Shown piece after piece: positions 1-6,857 of a DNA stretch of 7,453 nt. Both the position numbers and the translations under genes were made by a program. Origin of the DNA: UBA7328 sp002471345 (GTDB lineage: Bacteria > Bacteroidota > Bacteroidia > Chitinophagales > Saprospiraceae); NCBI GenBank assembly GCA_964011275.1, contig CAXGOB010000134.1:1-7453 (forward strand), read 5' to 3'. A model generated the notes under the pieces. That model was not told where the DNA came from. It did not search any database and worked only from the letters and a program-made list of their open reading frames with translations. Positions within the stretch are counted from its first letter, which is position 1, and the number at the start of each line of letters is the position of its first letter.

Positions 1-715
1 CTGCACTTGTACTTGTACCTCCTGATGTGAAGGTTCCAACTAAAATTAGGTCCTCACCTTCACAATTCATTGTAACATGATTCGCACTTACTGTTGGAAT
101 AGTATTAGACACAATTGTTGCAGAACTACTCGCTGCACATCCATTTAGATCCGATACTGTAACAGTATAAGTACCACCGATAAGGTCGGTGATGTCCTCC
201 GTCGTTTCCGCATTACTCCATAAGTAATCATAGTTTCCACTTCCTCCTGTAACTGTAAGATCAATATTACCTGAATTTTCACCATCACAGATAGGACCAC
301 CTGTATTCAACCATATGACAGGTTGCTCCTTTATGTCAATATTTATAGTTGAGCTACTTGTACATCCTTGATTATCAGTAACTACAAGTGTATAAAGACC
401 AGAATCTGCTGCAGTAGCTGCTACAATGGATTCATCAGGTGTTGAACGGGAAAAGCTATTGGGGCCAGTCCAACTCCATGCAGTAGCTGATAAGCTAGTA
501 CCAGAACCAGTAAAACTTCCCATTAGACTCAAAGTCTCACCCTCACATACTGGATGATTACTTGAAATGCTAATGAGGGGTGAATTACCTGGAGGGCATT
601 GCCCCTTCCCCATTTGCTGGACAAATATCAACATAGCAATGAGCCAAATGAATTGCCATTTGTACCCGCTGTAAGAATTCGTTCTGCTCGTTAGTCGTTG
701 TGTAAGTTTACGCAT
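1..715 (-). CDS. Secreted Ig-like/SprB-repeat adhesin, N-terminal part (runs off left edge)
   Basis: The frame is open from an ATG at 713-715 to the left edge, giving 238 codons with no stop. Residues 1-38 look like an export signal with a long basic N-region (MRKLTQRLTSR) and a hydrophobic core at about 22-33 (FIWLIAMLIFVQ), with likely cleavage near KG-QC. An Ig/PKD-like domain follows at about 53-128, with C57 (VCEGE) and C118 (DNQGC) as a probable disulphide pair. A SprB-type repeat lies at about 141-193 (DLTVTGGSGNYDYLWSNAET, then GGTYTVTVSDLNGC). A second Ig-like unit begins near 208 with NCEGEDL and resembles the first (LSLMGSFTGSGTS against LILVGTFTSGGTS). In Bacteroidota such proteins are usually very large, exported by Sec and then the type IX system, and act in adhesion or gliding. 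The type IX C-terminal signal would lie outside the window, so that assignment is inference. The gene is divergent from the amidohydrolase gene. Confidence 0.82.
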   Translation of the reverse strand, partial: MRKLTQRLTSRTNSYSGYKWQFIWLIAMLIFVQQMGKGQCPPGNSPLISISSNHPVCEGETLSLMGSFTGSGTSLSATAWSWTGPNSFSRSTPDESIVAATAADSGLYTLVVTDNQGCTSSSTINIDIKEQPVIWLNTGGPICDGENSGNIDLTVTGGSGNYDYLWSNAETTEDITDLIGGTYTVTVSDLNGCAASSSATIVSNTIPTVSANHVTMNCEGEDLILVGTFTSGGTSTSA

Positions 716-891
716 AGCGATTTTTGGTTTTATTATGCTATGCACACAAAAGCCAAGTATTGCGCCAAACTCTATTACAAATAATGGAAAATTATAATAT
801 ACATCATATTACATTTTATCAATATGCATAAACGTCACAAAATCAATTTTTTCTGATTTGATATGAGAGAAAAAAAAATGTGAAAAATTTG

Positions 892-907
892 AGGCGAAAA
901 AACGCCT
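892..907. other. Short hairpin AGGCG-A6-CGCCT
   Basis: A perfect 5-bp GC-rich stem (892-896 with 903-907) encloses a six-base A loop, in a region that is otherwise nearly all A and T. On the plus strand it is followed by ATTTCTTG, which is only a weak U-tract. No gene ends nearby, so a conventional terminator role is not obvious. It could belong to a leader or a small RNA, or be chance. Confidence 0.3.
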
Positions 908-950
908 ATTTCTTGAAAAAGCCTGTTTTATTGCATTTCTAGAGTTATCC

Positions 951-979
951 ATCATATAAATTAGTTTGATATATATGAT
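951..979. promoter_or_regulatory. AT-rich dyad ATCATATA-N13-TATATGAT
   Basis: Perfect 8-bp inverted arms at 951-958 and 972-979 lie about 175 bases upstream of the amidohydrolase start. The arms are almost entirely A and T, so chance is a serious alternative. It is listed only as a possible operator in the divergent promoter region. Confidence 0.2.
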
Positions 980-1152
980 TCACAAATGGCTAGATTGGGA
1001 CTAAGTAAAAGCCAGACATAAATTCGAAATTACAGGTAAAACCTTGCTTTATATTCTATATTTTGAGTGATACAAACCATTATTTTTATTCTTCAATAAA
1101 TCAACAATTGAAGCCAGATTTCGTACTTTGGGCAGAGCACATTTAAAAGAAT

Positions 1153-2382
1153 ATGAAGTATTTCCATACACTCCTCTGTCTGTTTTTATCTCTTTCTTTT
1201 GTTCATTCTCAGAAGGTGTTTCCTGATAAAATGTATGCATTGATCAATGCTCAAATTGTGGATATAGAAAGTGAAACGATTAAAACTGGGACTGTATGGA
1301 TAAAGAATGGTATTATAGAAAATATTGATTATCAAGGAATTAAGGTCCCTGATATTTATGAGATTGTAGACCTGGAGCATTCTTTTCTTCTACCAGGAAT
1401 GATAGATGTTCATACTCACCTCAATAACCTAAAAGCGGCAAAACGTGCTTTGATGTCAGGTGTAACAACAGTGAGAAGTGCAAGTGTTCCTGCTTTTCAG
1501 GATGTAAGCATCAGTGAGATGGTAGTTAATGGGCAATTAGAAGGACCTGATATGATTCCTTGTGGTGTATATGTCACTCCTTTTTTAAATGAAAATATTC
1601 TTGCTGATCCTAGGCTAGGTGTATTGAGAGGTCCTGTTGACGAAGAAGGTGAATTAAGACATCTCGTAAAAATAAATATAGATAGAGGAGCAAAAGTCAT
1701 CAAAACTAGAGGAACAGAAAGAGCAGGCCTTCCTGAGACTGATCCAAGAAAACAAACTTATACTAAAGAACAGCTAGGATGGGTAGTGGATGAAGCCAAC
1801 AAACATAATGTGCCAGTAATTATCCATGCGCATGGAGATGAAGGAGCTAGAGCTGCTGTAGAAGCTGGAGCAAGAAGTATAGAGCATGGTACTTTTCTGA
1901 GTGATGAGACACTGATGTTAATGAAAGAAAAGGATGTGTTTCTAGTACCGACTTATATCACCCTCTTAGACCTCACAGAACCAGGAGGTGACTATGAACA
2001 TCCAGTATTAGAGATGAGAGGGAAGTATATGGTACCCAAAAGTGAAAGGACGATTAAAGCTGCAATAAGGATAGGTGTAAAAATAGCCACCGGTGCTGAT
2101 AATCGTTATGCTGAAAAAACTACAAGTAGGGTTTCGATGGAAGTAGAGGAGTTTAGAAGGCTAGGGATGGAAGCCTGGCATGCTTTAAAAACAACGACAT
2201 CACTTGCTGCCGAACTATTAGACATCAATAGCTCAACTGGCCAAATAAAAGTAGGATATGAGGCAGATTTGATAGCCATTCCAGACAATCCTATTGAAGA
2301 CACCAAAGCTCTACAGGATGTGGTGATGGTAATGAGTAATGGAAATATGTCTTTATTGAGATTACCTTTTGGAATAAAATAG
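1153..2382 (+). CDS. Secreted metal-dependent amidohydrolase (imidazolonepropionase/prolidase-like subgroup)
   Basis: This 409-residue protein begins with a Sec signal peptide (residues 1 to about 19, core LLCLFLSLSF, cleavage near VHS-Q), so it should act in the periplasm or outside the cell. The mature part is a complete amidohydrolase. It has a small N-terminal beta domain (AQIVDIESETIKTGTVWIKN), then the metal motif PGMIDVHTHL (H87, H89), GVTTVR, a candidate carboxylated bridging lysine K184 (KVIKTRG), H225 in IIHAHG, H245 in SIEHGT, and the catalytic aspartate D316 in ATGAD. The C-terminal beta strands are GQIKVGYEADLIAIPDNP. All expected metal and catalytic residues are present, so it is probably active. 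Known relatives hydrolyse Xaa-Pro or Xaa-Arg dipeptides or cyclic amides; the substrate cannot be read from sequence. The start is chosen because it gives a clean signal peptide; only a weak purine stretch (AAAAGA) precedes it. Its stop abuts the stop of the convergent SRPBCC gene. Confidence 0.93.
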   Translation: MKYFHTLLCLFLSLSFVHSQKVFPDKMYALINAQIVDIESETIKTGTVWIKNGIIENIDYQGIKVPDIYEIVDLEHSFLLPGMIDVHTHLNNLKAAKRALMSGVTTVRSASVPAFQDVSISEMVVNGQLEGPDMIPCGVYVTPFLNENILADPRLGVLRGPVDEEGELRHLVKINIDRGAKVIKTRGTERAGLPETDPRKQTYTKEQLGWVVDEANKHNVPVIIHAHGDEGARAAVEAGARSIEHGTFLSDETLMLMKEKDVFLVPTYITLLDLTEPGGDYEHPVLEMRGKYMVPKSERTIKAAIRIGVKIATGADNRYAEKTTSRVSMEVEEFRRLGMEAWHALKTTTSLAAELLDINSSTGQIKVGYEADLIAIPDNPIEDTKALQDVVMVMSNGNMSLLRLPFGIK

Positions 2383-2858
2383 TCAACCTAATAACCATCT
2401 CAACGTTTTGACCCAAGAACTCCATCTAGTCTTCTTGGGTGTCGAATTAAATAAATTTTCGACTTTATCGAAAGCATCTTCGATAAGCGCATCGTGAAGA
2501 TGCTTGATAGCAACAAGCCATTGCAAAGTGGCCAATACACCTCTTGTCTCCATGTCAATCGTATGTCTTATAGTTGTATTCGAATCATTTTCCTCAAAAA
2601 ATTCTAGCTTATGTATTCCATCGAAGTTATTAGGAGAAGTAAATTGAAATTCAACAAGTTGGTCGTCCACAATCCTTTTCACAATATACTTGATAGGTCC
2701 ATGACCTCCTTTCGCTCCTAGCATCAAGCCTTCCCTGAATCTCATAGCTGGCCAATTTCTATCGGCCATATCTTGTCATTTTTGGAAGACAGGGTATTAA
2801 ATAAAGGGGAAATTTTATGAAGAGGTTGAGCAATAGTGCGACTATGAATATTAAGCAT
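2383..2858 (-). pseudogene. SRPBCC (START/Bet v1-like) family protein, split by an apparent one-base frameshift
   Basis: The obvious open frame (ATG at 2769) gives 128 residues but starts in mid-domain. In another minus-strand frame, an ATG at 2856-2858 encodes 32 residues that begin MLNIHSRTIAQPLHK and end LFNTLSSKNDKIWP, like the N-terminus of a helix-grip SRPBCC family whose members read roughly DRLWP-x3-WPPM-(x)-GGHGPIRY. Joining WP (CCG at 2763-2765) to DRNWPAMRF (GAT at 2761-2763) by a -1 step restores that spacing and a protein of about 158 residues, the usual size. The rest matches well: GAKGGHGPIKY, FDGIHKLEFFE, TTIRHTIDME and HDALIEDAFDKVENLF. Read without the shift, the N-terminal frame stops at TGA 2742-2744 after 38 codons. 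The cause may be a real one-base deletion, a sequencing error, or less likely programmed frameshifting; no classic X-XXY-YYZ slippery heptamer is present. The fold binds hydrophobic ligands; the function of this subgroup is unknown. No signal peptide is seen. It lies 87 bases downstream of the DUF2892 gene on the same strand. Confidence 0.82.
2411..2440 (+). terminator. Candidate terminator hairpin after the amidohydrolase gene
   Basis: ACCCAAGAA (2411-2419) and TTCTTGGGT (2432-2440) form a perfect 9-bp stem around a 12-base loop, starting 29 bases past the amidohydrolase stop. It lies inside the last codons of the convergent SRPBCC gene. The following plus-strand sequence is AT-rich (GTCGAATTAAATAAATTTT) but has no immediate U-run, so it would be an imperfect intrinsic terminator. 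The stem partly reflects codons for TPKK and SWVK, so coincidence is possible. Confidence 0.4.
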
Positions 2859-2887
2859 TTCATAGAAAAAAACAGCATATACTCCTC

Positions 2888-2940
2888 TTTGCTTAGCACT
2901 TCTTACTTAAACATTAAAGCACGAAATACAGCTGAGCAAA
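2888..2940. other. Imperfect inverted repeat between the DUF2892 and SRPBCC genes
   Basis: TTTGCTTAGC (2888-2897) pairs with GCTGAGCAAA (2931-2940) over ten positions. There is one T-G wobble on the plus strand, which is a C-A mismatch on the minus strand where the flanking genes are transcribed. The loop is 33 bases. It fills most of the 87-base gap and could be an mRNA-processing or partial-termination structure, but the long loop makes it weak. Confidence 0.22.
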
Positions 2941-2945
2941 AATTC

Positions 2946-3161
2946 TTAAGCTAGTTTTTCAGGCACATCACATGTATCCATTCCAATTATTGAATAAATA
3001 GGGCAAAAACTCATCAAACTTGTCAATGCGAATATCATTGCTACAACTATTAAAACTGTACCAAGAGTACTAGAAATAACACCCGTAAAGAATAAATAAC
3101 AGATTACAGCTGCAACAATGAATCGAAAGATTCTGTCGATAGTACCTACATTCTTTTTCAT
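2946..3161 (-). CDS. DUF2892 family inner-membrane protein (YgaP transmembrane-domain-like)
   Basis: This 71-residue protein is complete and of the usual size for DUF2892 proteins. It opens with the family signature MKKNVGTIDRIFRF. Two hydrophobic helices follow, at about 11-32 (IFRFIVAAVICYLFFTGVIS) and about 34-52 (GTVLIVVAMIFALTSLMSF). The characteristic end is FCPIYSIIGMDTC, with cysteines C53 and C64. Related domains anchor rhodaneses such as YgaP in the membrane and are often found near sulfur or redox genes; a stand-alone biochemical role is not established. No Shine-Dalgarno site precedes the ATG, only AT-rich sequence, as is common in Bacteroidota. A perfect FNR-type dyad is centred about 95 bases upstream of the start codon, so oxygen- or redox-responsive control is plausible. 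The SRPBCC gene follows on the same strand. Confidence 0.9.
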   Translation of the reverse strand: MKKNVGTIDRIFRFIVAAVICYLFFTGVISSTLGTVLIVVAMIFALTSLMSFCPIYSIIGMDTCDVPEKLA

Positions 3162-3234
3162 ATTAGTAAATTATTAGTGAAGAGTAATATTCTACTTTTA
3201 ATTTATACCTTTCTTTGTATGGATGTGATGACAG

Positions 3235-3262
3235 TGATCATTTACTTAATTGATAATGATCA
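3235..3262. repeat. Inverted repeat TGATCATT-N12-AATGATCA overlapping the FNR-type box
   Basis: Perfect 8-bp arms at 3235-3242 and 3255-3262 enclose 12 bases. The right arm shares ATGATCA with the FNR-type dyad, giving two nested symmetries. This could be a second, overlapping operator or simply reuse of the GATCA half-site. Confidence 0.35.
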
Positions 3263-3263
3263 A
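3250..3263. promoter_or_regulatory. FNR/CRP-type operator TTGAT-AATG-ATCAA
   Basis: The sequence matches the E. coli FNR consensus TTGATNNNNATCAA at all ten defined positions. The dyad extends to AATTGAT-N4-ATCAATT (3248-3265). It lies in the divergent region, about 95 bases upstream of the DUF2892 start and about 147 upstream of the start of the large plus-strand gene. For DUF2892, a site at -61.5 would put transcription start near 3195, just after the AT-rich minus-strand sequence GGTATAAATT. Which Crp/Fnr-family regulator binds it in this organism is not known. Confidence 0.5.
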
Positions 3264-3358
3264 TTTAGAAATTAAGATTCAAGTCTTTAATCCGCTTTTT
3301 TGTTGCTGAGGTCTTCGGCCGATTAAATTGGTAAAATAATCGAACAAGAGAGAAATAG

Positions 3359-3366
3359 TATTTTTG
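3359..3366 (+). promoter_or_regulatory. Candidate Bacteroidota -7 promoter element (TAnnTTTG)
   Basis: TATTTTTG is an exact match to the TAnnTTTG -7 element used by the primary sigma factor in Bacteroidota. It ends 37 bases before the ATG at 3404, implying a leader of about 30 bases. The nearest upstream TTG (3328-3330) is 28 bases away, longer than the usual spacing of about 17-23, so the -33 element is poor or absent. Confidence 0.38.
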
Positions 3367-3403
3367 TCAATCCGATTTAGCTTCCAAAATCAAAGATTAT
3401 AGA

Positions 3404-6400
3404 ATGCGATCAGCTGGTGTCTTTTGCTTCATTTTATTCTTTTGCCAAAATTCATTTTCCCAGAATATCAAAAGTTTTGAAATCAAAGATCAAGATACCC
3501 ATGAACCTATCGAACATGCATTCATCTTCATAGAAAATACATCTATAGGCACTACGACTGATCGGGACGGGAAAGCTATACTTGACCTTGGCAATCAGAG
3601 TAATTATACCATTGTCATCACTCATCTCCTCTATGAAAACTATATTCTTAGTCATACACAATTGAGAGGTGAAACACTTTTTGTTTCCATGGTATCGAAG
3701 ACTCTTACTTTAGATGAAGTGACTGTAAAGACTAAAAAATCTAATCAGAAAAAGAGAAAAAGATGGATAAAGAAATTTGAAAAAGCCTTCATTGGAGAAA
3801 AGGTTTCTGCTAGGAAGGTCAAATTCCTTAATCCAGAAGCAATATGGTTTGAAGAAACGGACTCCACCCTCAATGTTTATGCTGTTGATAATTTGAAACT
3901 CTGGAATAAAGAGATGGGCTATCGAGTTCTAATTGCATTAGAAGAATTTTCAATTTCAATCGAGAACGATATTAAATATGTCGGCAAATTATTTTTTGAT
4001 GATATCAAAGAAGAGCAAAAAAATCAAAATAAAATAGATGAAAGAAGAGAAAAAAGTTATTTAGAATCAAGACATCTTTTCTTTCGTTCATTGATTCAAA
4101 GACATCCGATAAATGAGAAGCTTTTTGAATATGGAATCACTTCTATTTCTTCTAGTGATAGCTTAAAATATAGCACCACCTCATTTGATGAATTAAATTG
4201 GAAATATGGATCTATAGCTGACACACTCCTATTACCAGGGTATCTGACGGTGATCAACAAGTATCGCTCATTCAGATCATTTGTATCAAGAGGGGCATCA
4301 GGCAAATCATATAAAAACACACCCGCTACTACTTTCTTAAAATCTAAATCTGGTAGATTTATCATAAGTCATGATGGTTATCTTTTAAATCAAAGGGAAG
4401 TTGAAGAATCTGGATATTGGACATCATTCAGAATGGCAATGGAATTACCCAAAGACTACAAAGGAGGGATAATATTCAATTCAAAAAATGCCAAAATAAG
4501 TATAGACAAGATTCTCCATTACCCGTCGCTTCATTCTCCAGAAAAAGTGTACTTACATACGAATAAAAACTACTTCACTCCTTACGAGACACTTTGGATA
4601 AAAGGGTATTTAGTGGATGGAGTGGATCACAAACCAAGTACTAAAAGTGCAGTTGTCTATATTGATTTGATAGATTCAAAAAGTAAGATCGTAAAGACGT
4701 GGCTCTTGCACAAAGATAAAGACTTAAGAGCAGATTACACATGGCATCCGAAGCAAACTGCAGGAGAATACCGGCTTCGAGCATATACAAATCATATGCG
4801 TAATCAAGGATCTGATTTCTTTTTTGAAAAAATCATTTCTCTTCAAAGCTTGACAGATGGCACCAGCATTCAAACCTCCGAGGCACTTATAAAAGAGAAT
4901 AAAGCACTTGATATCGCATTCTTCCCAGAAGGTGGAGATTTGATAAATGGACTTACCTCTCAAGTTGCATTTCTAGCAAAAGATGAATCAGGACAAATAG
5001 TAAAGATCAATGGTAAAATTGAAACCAAAAAAGGAAAGATTATAACTGAAGTAAAGAGTACACATAAAGGAATGGGACTATTTCATATAACTCCTCATAA
5101 CGAGGAAGAATATGTGTTAACCACAAAATACCATGGAGAGATTCAAAAATACGATCTACCGAATGTGTTCTCTTCTGGATTATCGATAGGGGTCAATCCC
5201 ACAAGGAAAGACGAAATCTTTATCACGATCGGATCGAGTAATAATGAGCTCCTTAAAAATGCATACATCATTGGACATGTGCGAGGAAATTTAATCATCT
5301 ATGAGTCTGATCTTGAAAATGCTAAATCCTTGAAAATTGCCAAATCATCATTGCCTTCTGGAATTATACATTTGACTCTTTTTGATGGACAAGACAGACC
5401 TCAAGCAGAAAGATTATTCTTTAATGATCATAATTATGAAAGAGAAATCATCAATGTGACCACTGATAGAAGCAATGAAAAATTGAAAAATGAAATTAAC
5501 CTCCTTTTCCAGCTTGACAGTAATCTTATTGCAGACAATGTTGATATCTCTGCTAAAGTCAATAATAAGTTCTTTCAGCGTTCTGGAGAGGAAGAAGTAA
5601 ACATTAAAAATTATTTGCTCCTCCAGTCCGACCTATTTCATATTATTCCTAACATTCAATTTTATCTAAAAGATATAAGTAAAGCAAAACGGTATTATTT
5701 AGATCTCATCCTACGCTGTTCTGAGTGGCGTAGATTTACATGGAAGGATCAACTCAATAATGATTCAATAACATTTAAATATCCTTTCGAACAGGGATAT
5801 ACAATATCAGGACATTCTTCTAAGAAAGAAAACTCCGATCCAGTTAGAGCTAAAATAATGATCAATTCTTTGGACTCAAGCATACTCTTTGATCACATAG
5901 AAACTGATGATCAAGGTGTTTTTTCTTTTACTAATCTACCTTACTTTGATACTATATCCTATATCATCCAAGGACGAATAGATGATGGAAAAATTGAAAG
6001 TTCAGATGATATCTCTAAAATAGATGGCAATCGGCTTTTGGATATCCACCTGGATAGCATTAGTCCGACAATTTCAAACGTATCTCCTTCAAAATTCTAT
6101 GAAGAAACCCAACATCAATCTTCATTTTCTGAAAATCAAATGTCAACTCTAAAAGAACACTATCGATGGAAATTAGAAAATGACACCAGTATATGGAGTC
6201 TTGATATTGATGAGATCCAAATCACTACTTCTAGGCCATACACCACTAACAGGACCACTGGACAAGGCAAATTCTACAATTTGGATTATGCCGATTGGGT
6301 CGCTCCTGAACTGAGTGGGACAAGGCTACTGACCAAAATAGCACCATCCAGAAGCTACTATTCTGGAGCTGAAGGAAAGCTTTATTCAATAATAGTAAAT

Positions 6401-6850
6401 AGAAAAGGTGAAATAGTGTATGTACCTATGCAGATCATAGTGGACGGCATGGGCTATGAACCTGGAGGGTCTAATGCTTTGCCCTTTTTAAATTTAACAG
6501 CTGATCAAATTGAAACCATTTATGTAGGTAAAGCATTTGTAGAAGTCCGCACAAGAAGCATGTCAAGAAGTAGAGAAAAATATTTAGATAGTGGAATCAT
6601 TCATTTTACTCATCTTGGATATACAGCAGCTAGAGCGTTTTCTCGGCCTAATTCCATGTCCTCAAAATATCATTCAAATGAAACTGTATTTTGGGATCCT
6701 CATCTTCCATTCGATGAACACGGAAAAGCTAATATTACATTTGACAGCGAAGACGACAGTTCTTCTTACATCATCAAATTAGAAGGTATATCTGATTCTG
6801 GAAAAATAATAAACTATAGGTTCGATCTTTCAGGAGCAGAATTGAAATAA
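3404..6850 (+). CDS. Exported protein: carboxypeptidase-regulatory-like, macroglobulin-like and TonB-plug-like domains, no barrel
   Basis: The 1148-residue protein begins with a signal peptide (residues 1 to about 19, VFCFILFFCQNSFS-Q). A CarbopepD_reg-like beta-sandwich spans about 22-108 (EIKDQDTHEPIEHAFIFIEN, TTTDRDGKAIL, LTLDEVTVKT). A lysine-rich linker and a conserved Bacteroidota segment follow (about 112-370; LNPEAIWFE, GYRVLIALEEFSI, KYVGKLFF). An MG2-like macroglobulin domain covers about 378-480 (PEKVYLHTNKNYFTPYETLW, GEYRLRAYTNHMRN), and another beta domain starts near 500 (IAFFPEGGDLINGL) and runs to about 675. A second sandwich lies at about 795-885 (TDDQGVFSFTNLP). A TonB-plug-like region lies at about 934-1072 (LDIDEIQITTSRP, MQIIVDGMGYEP, LTADQIETIYVGK, GIIHFTH). 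The end is macroglobulin-like (NETVFWDPHLPFDEHGKANI). The roughly 75 residues after the plug cannot form a 22-strand barrel, so this is not a transporter by itself. Proteins of this layout recur in Bacteroidota with unknown function; a periplasmic or surface role is inferred. It converges on the OsmC gene with a 15-base gap. Confidence 0.87.
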   Translation: MRSAGVFCFILFFCQNSFSQNIKSFEIKDQDTHEPIEHAFIFIENTSIGTTTDRDGKAILDLGNQSNYTIVITHLLYENYILSHTQLRGETLFVSMVSKTLTLDEVTVKTKKSNQKKRKRWIKKFEKAFIGEKVSARKVKFLNPEAIWFEETDSTLNVYAVDNLKLWNKEMGYRVLIALEEFSISIENDIKYVGKLFFDDIKEEQKNQNKIDERREKSYLESRHLFFRSLIQRHPINEKLFEYGITSISSSDSLKYSTTSFDELNWKYGSIADTLLLPGYLTVINKYRSFRSFVSRGASGKSYKNTPATTFLKSKSGRFIISHDGYLLNQREVEESGYWTSFRMAMELPKDYKGGIIFNSKNAKISIDKILHYPSLHSPEKVYLHTNKNYFTPYETLWIKGYLVDGVDHKPSTKSAVVYIDLIDSKSKIVKTWLLHKDKDLRADYTWHPKQTAGEYRLRAYTNHMRNQGSDFFFEKIISLQSLTDGTSIQTSEALIKENKALDIAFFPEGGDLINGLTSQVAFLAKDESGQIVKINGKIETKKGKIITEVKSTHKGMGLFHITPHNEEEYVLTTKYHGEIQKYDLPNVFSSGLSIGVNPTRKDEIFITIGSSNNELLKNAYIIGHVRGNLIIYESDLENAKSLKIAKSSLPSGIIHLTLFDGQDRPQAERLFFNDHNYEREIINVTTDRSNEKLKNEINLLFQLDSNLIADNVDISAKVNNKFFQRSGEEEVNIKNYLLLQSDLFHIIPNIQFYLKDISKAKRYYLDLILRCSEWRRFTWKDQLNNDSITFKYPFEQGYTISGHSSKKENSDPVRAKIMINSLDSSILFDHIETDDQGVFSFTNLPYFDTISYIIQGRIDDGKIESSDDISKIDGNRLLDIHLDSISPTISNVSPSKFYEETQHQSSFSENQMSTLKEHYRWKLENDTSIWSLDIDEIQITTSRPYTTNRTTGQGKFYNLDYADWVAPELSGTRLLTKIAPSRSYYSGAEGKLYSIIVNRKGEIVYVPMQIIVDGMGYEPGGSNALPFLNLTADQIETIYVGKAFVEVRTRSMSRSREKYLDSGIIHFTHLGYTAARAFSRPNSMSSKYHSNETVFWDPHLPFDEHGKANITFDSEDDSSSYIIKLEGISDSGKIINYRFDLSGAELK

Positions 6851-6857
6851 TCTGCAA

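Larger units (their letters stand above)
716..1152. other. Divergent intergenic region, no gene seen
   Basis: This 437-base AT-rich stretch separates two divergently transcribed genes that both encode exported proteins, so it should hold two promoters. I found no exact Bacteroidota TAnnTTTG element in either direction. Near matches are TAGAGTTTG on the minus strand (766-774, one base too many) and TACTTTG on the plus strand (1124-1130, one base too few). A small hairpin and an AT-rich dyad are listed separately. I found no protein or known RNA family here. Confidence 0.6.

Noticed and set aside
908..916. ATTTCTTGA at 908-916 is identical to one arm of the hairpin at 6870-6878.
   Set aside because: A shared AT-rich 9-mer is easily expected by chance in 7.4 kb when all 9-mers are considered, and no complementary arm accompanies this copy.
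2761..2775. Programmed -1 frameshifting in the SRPBCC gene.
   Set aside because: No slippery heptamer of the X-XXY-YYZ type and no clear downstream stimulatory stem or pseudoknot was seen, so mutation or sequencing error is more likely.
2759..2878. Minus-strand frame from the ATG at 2878 (MLFFSMKCLIFIVALLLNLF..., 39 codons) with GAGGAG just upstream, resembling a small membrane peptide.
   Set aside because: It overlaps the SRPBCC N-terminal frame, which matches a known family. Shine-Dalgarno strength is a poor guide in Bacteroidota, and the hydrophobic look is a by-product of reading the other frame.
6591..6782. Plus-strand 63-codon open frame inside the plug protein gene.
   Set aside because: It is a shadow frame within a long, domain-bearing coding sequence, with no features of its own.
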